A stretch of DNA of 64,000 bases. It comes from Nocardioides sp. TF02-7. GTDB lineage: Bacteria > Actinomycetota > Actinomycetes > Propionibacteriales > Nocardioidaceae. Position numbers and translations under genes: made by a program. The notes beneath the pieces are model-generated. The model did no database searches. It saw nothing but the letters and a program-made list of their open reading frames with translations, and was not told the DNA's origin. The DNA is taken from positions 3,534,001 to 3,598,000 of the forward strand of contig NZ_CP092535.1 in assembly GCF_022437945.1 (NCBI RefSeq), written 5' to 3'. Below, one piece after another: positions 63,536 through 64,000 of this stretch (positions are counted from its first letter, which is position 1; every line of letters starts with the position of its first letter).

Positions 63536-64000
63536 ATGACTGCAACGGTTGAAGAGACCACGACCAGCGGTGCGGCCTCGGTCGGTCGGATCGCTCGGGT
63601 CATCGGCCCGGTCGTCGACGTGGAGTTCCCCGTCGACGCGATGCCGGAGATCTACAACAAGCTCGAGGTCGAGGTGACCCTCGGCGACGAGACCACGCTG
63701 CTGCCGCTCGAGGTGGCCCAGCACATCGGTGACGGCATGGTCCGCGCGATCTCGCTGAAGCCGACCGACGGCCTGGTCCGCGGCGCGCAGGTGACCGACA
63801 CCGGCGGCCCGATCACGGTGCCGGTGGGCGACGTGACCCTCGGCCACGTGTTCAACGCGACCGGCGACGTGCTCAACCTCGAGGAGGGCGAGCAGCTCGA
63901 CGTCCAGGAGCGCTGGGGCATCCACCGCTCGGCTCCGGCCTTCGACCAGCTCGAGGCGCGGACCCAGATGTTCGAGACCGGCATCAAGGTCATCGACCTG
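63536..64000 (+). CDS. atpD: ATP synthase F1 subunit beta, 5' part
   Basis: The first 155 residues; the gene runs out of the window. N-terminal beta barrel [26 protein letters not shown] and [19 protein letters not shown]. The P-loop and the catalytic Glu lie beyond the end. ATG start, with GGAGTAG upstream. Confidence 0.96.
   Translation, partial: MTATVEETTTSGAASVGRIARVIGPVVDVEFPVDAMPEIYNKLEVEVTLGDETTLLPLEVAQHIGDGMVRAISLKPTDGLVRGAQVTDTGGPITVPVGDVTLGHVFNATGDVLNLEEGEQLDVQERWGIHRSAPAFDQLEARTQMFETGIKVIDL

Overview
This is very GC-rich actinobacterial chromosome, most likely from the Propionibacteriales (Nocardioides-like). The pointers are GTG/ATG starts with ATGA/GTGA overlaps, WhiB1, a SigR/RsrA pair, PdtaS, nickel superoxide dismutase with its SodX protease, the 24-residue ribosomal protein bL37, the E1/E2-fused 2-oxoglutarate dehydrogenase (Kgd), and the conserved argS-lysA-hom-thrC-thrB-rho-rpmE-prfA-prmC-sua5-wecA-atp order. 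The genus is an inference.

Sequence quality dominates the reading. About 45 single-base frame breaks hit roughly 25 genes, including essential ones (rho, kgd, argininosuccinate-independent amino-acid genes such as hom/thrC/lysA, aroA, atpF). Nearly all sit on G or C runs of 4-6 bases, and the protein continues perfectly in another frame. I treat these as sequencing errors, give each gene as one span, and state where the breaks are. None should be called a pseudogene on this evidence.

Layout. 1-6,767: DUF445 tail, a 32-bp repeat array, S4 protein, FKBP, a response regulator with a histidine kinase that continues into a DUF4173-like membrane domain, a CBS protein, hisN and a DUF2231 protein. 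6,811-8,110: two inverted copies of a 94-bp palindromic element around an AbiEi/DUF559-like gene, separating hisN from rsgA-aroA. 8,210-20,760: rsgA, aroA, DoxX, SRAP, hydrolase, sigR-rsrA, bL37, thioesterase, a ThDP enzyme, DUF2785, pdtaS, whiB1, and a SigB/F-type sigma factor with its anti-sigma factor. 20,870-25,159: sodN/sodX, malic enzyme, serine hydrolase, MDR oxidoreductase. 25,294-31,021: MFS pump, TetR, ferredoxin reductase plus acyl desaturase (like the Rv3230c/DesA3 pair), small genes. 31,018-39,667: TetR/MMPL pair, DUF6104, kgd, lipoprotein, LCP protein. 39,737-43,307: third palindromic element, tRNA-Arg(CCG), argS, lysA. 43,338-47,644: a GrpE-like / Hsp70-like / J-like-FnIII chaperone island inserted between lysA and hom. 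47,712-64,000: threonine operon, rho, rpmE, prfA, prmC, sua5, wecA and the ATP synthase operon up to a truncated atpD.

Regulatory sites legible in the sequence: a SigR-type promoter before sigR, CRP-type sites (GTGA-N6-TCAC) upstream of whiB1 and of the atp operon, a matched pair of TetR operators before the tetR/ferredoxin-reductase divergent genes, and palindromes before the MFS pump, the MMPL pump and the Hsp70 island. The most unusual items are the chaperone island, the 94-bp palindromic element family and the 32-bp direct/inverted repeat array.
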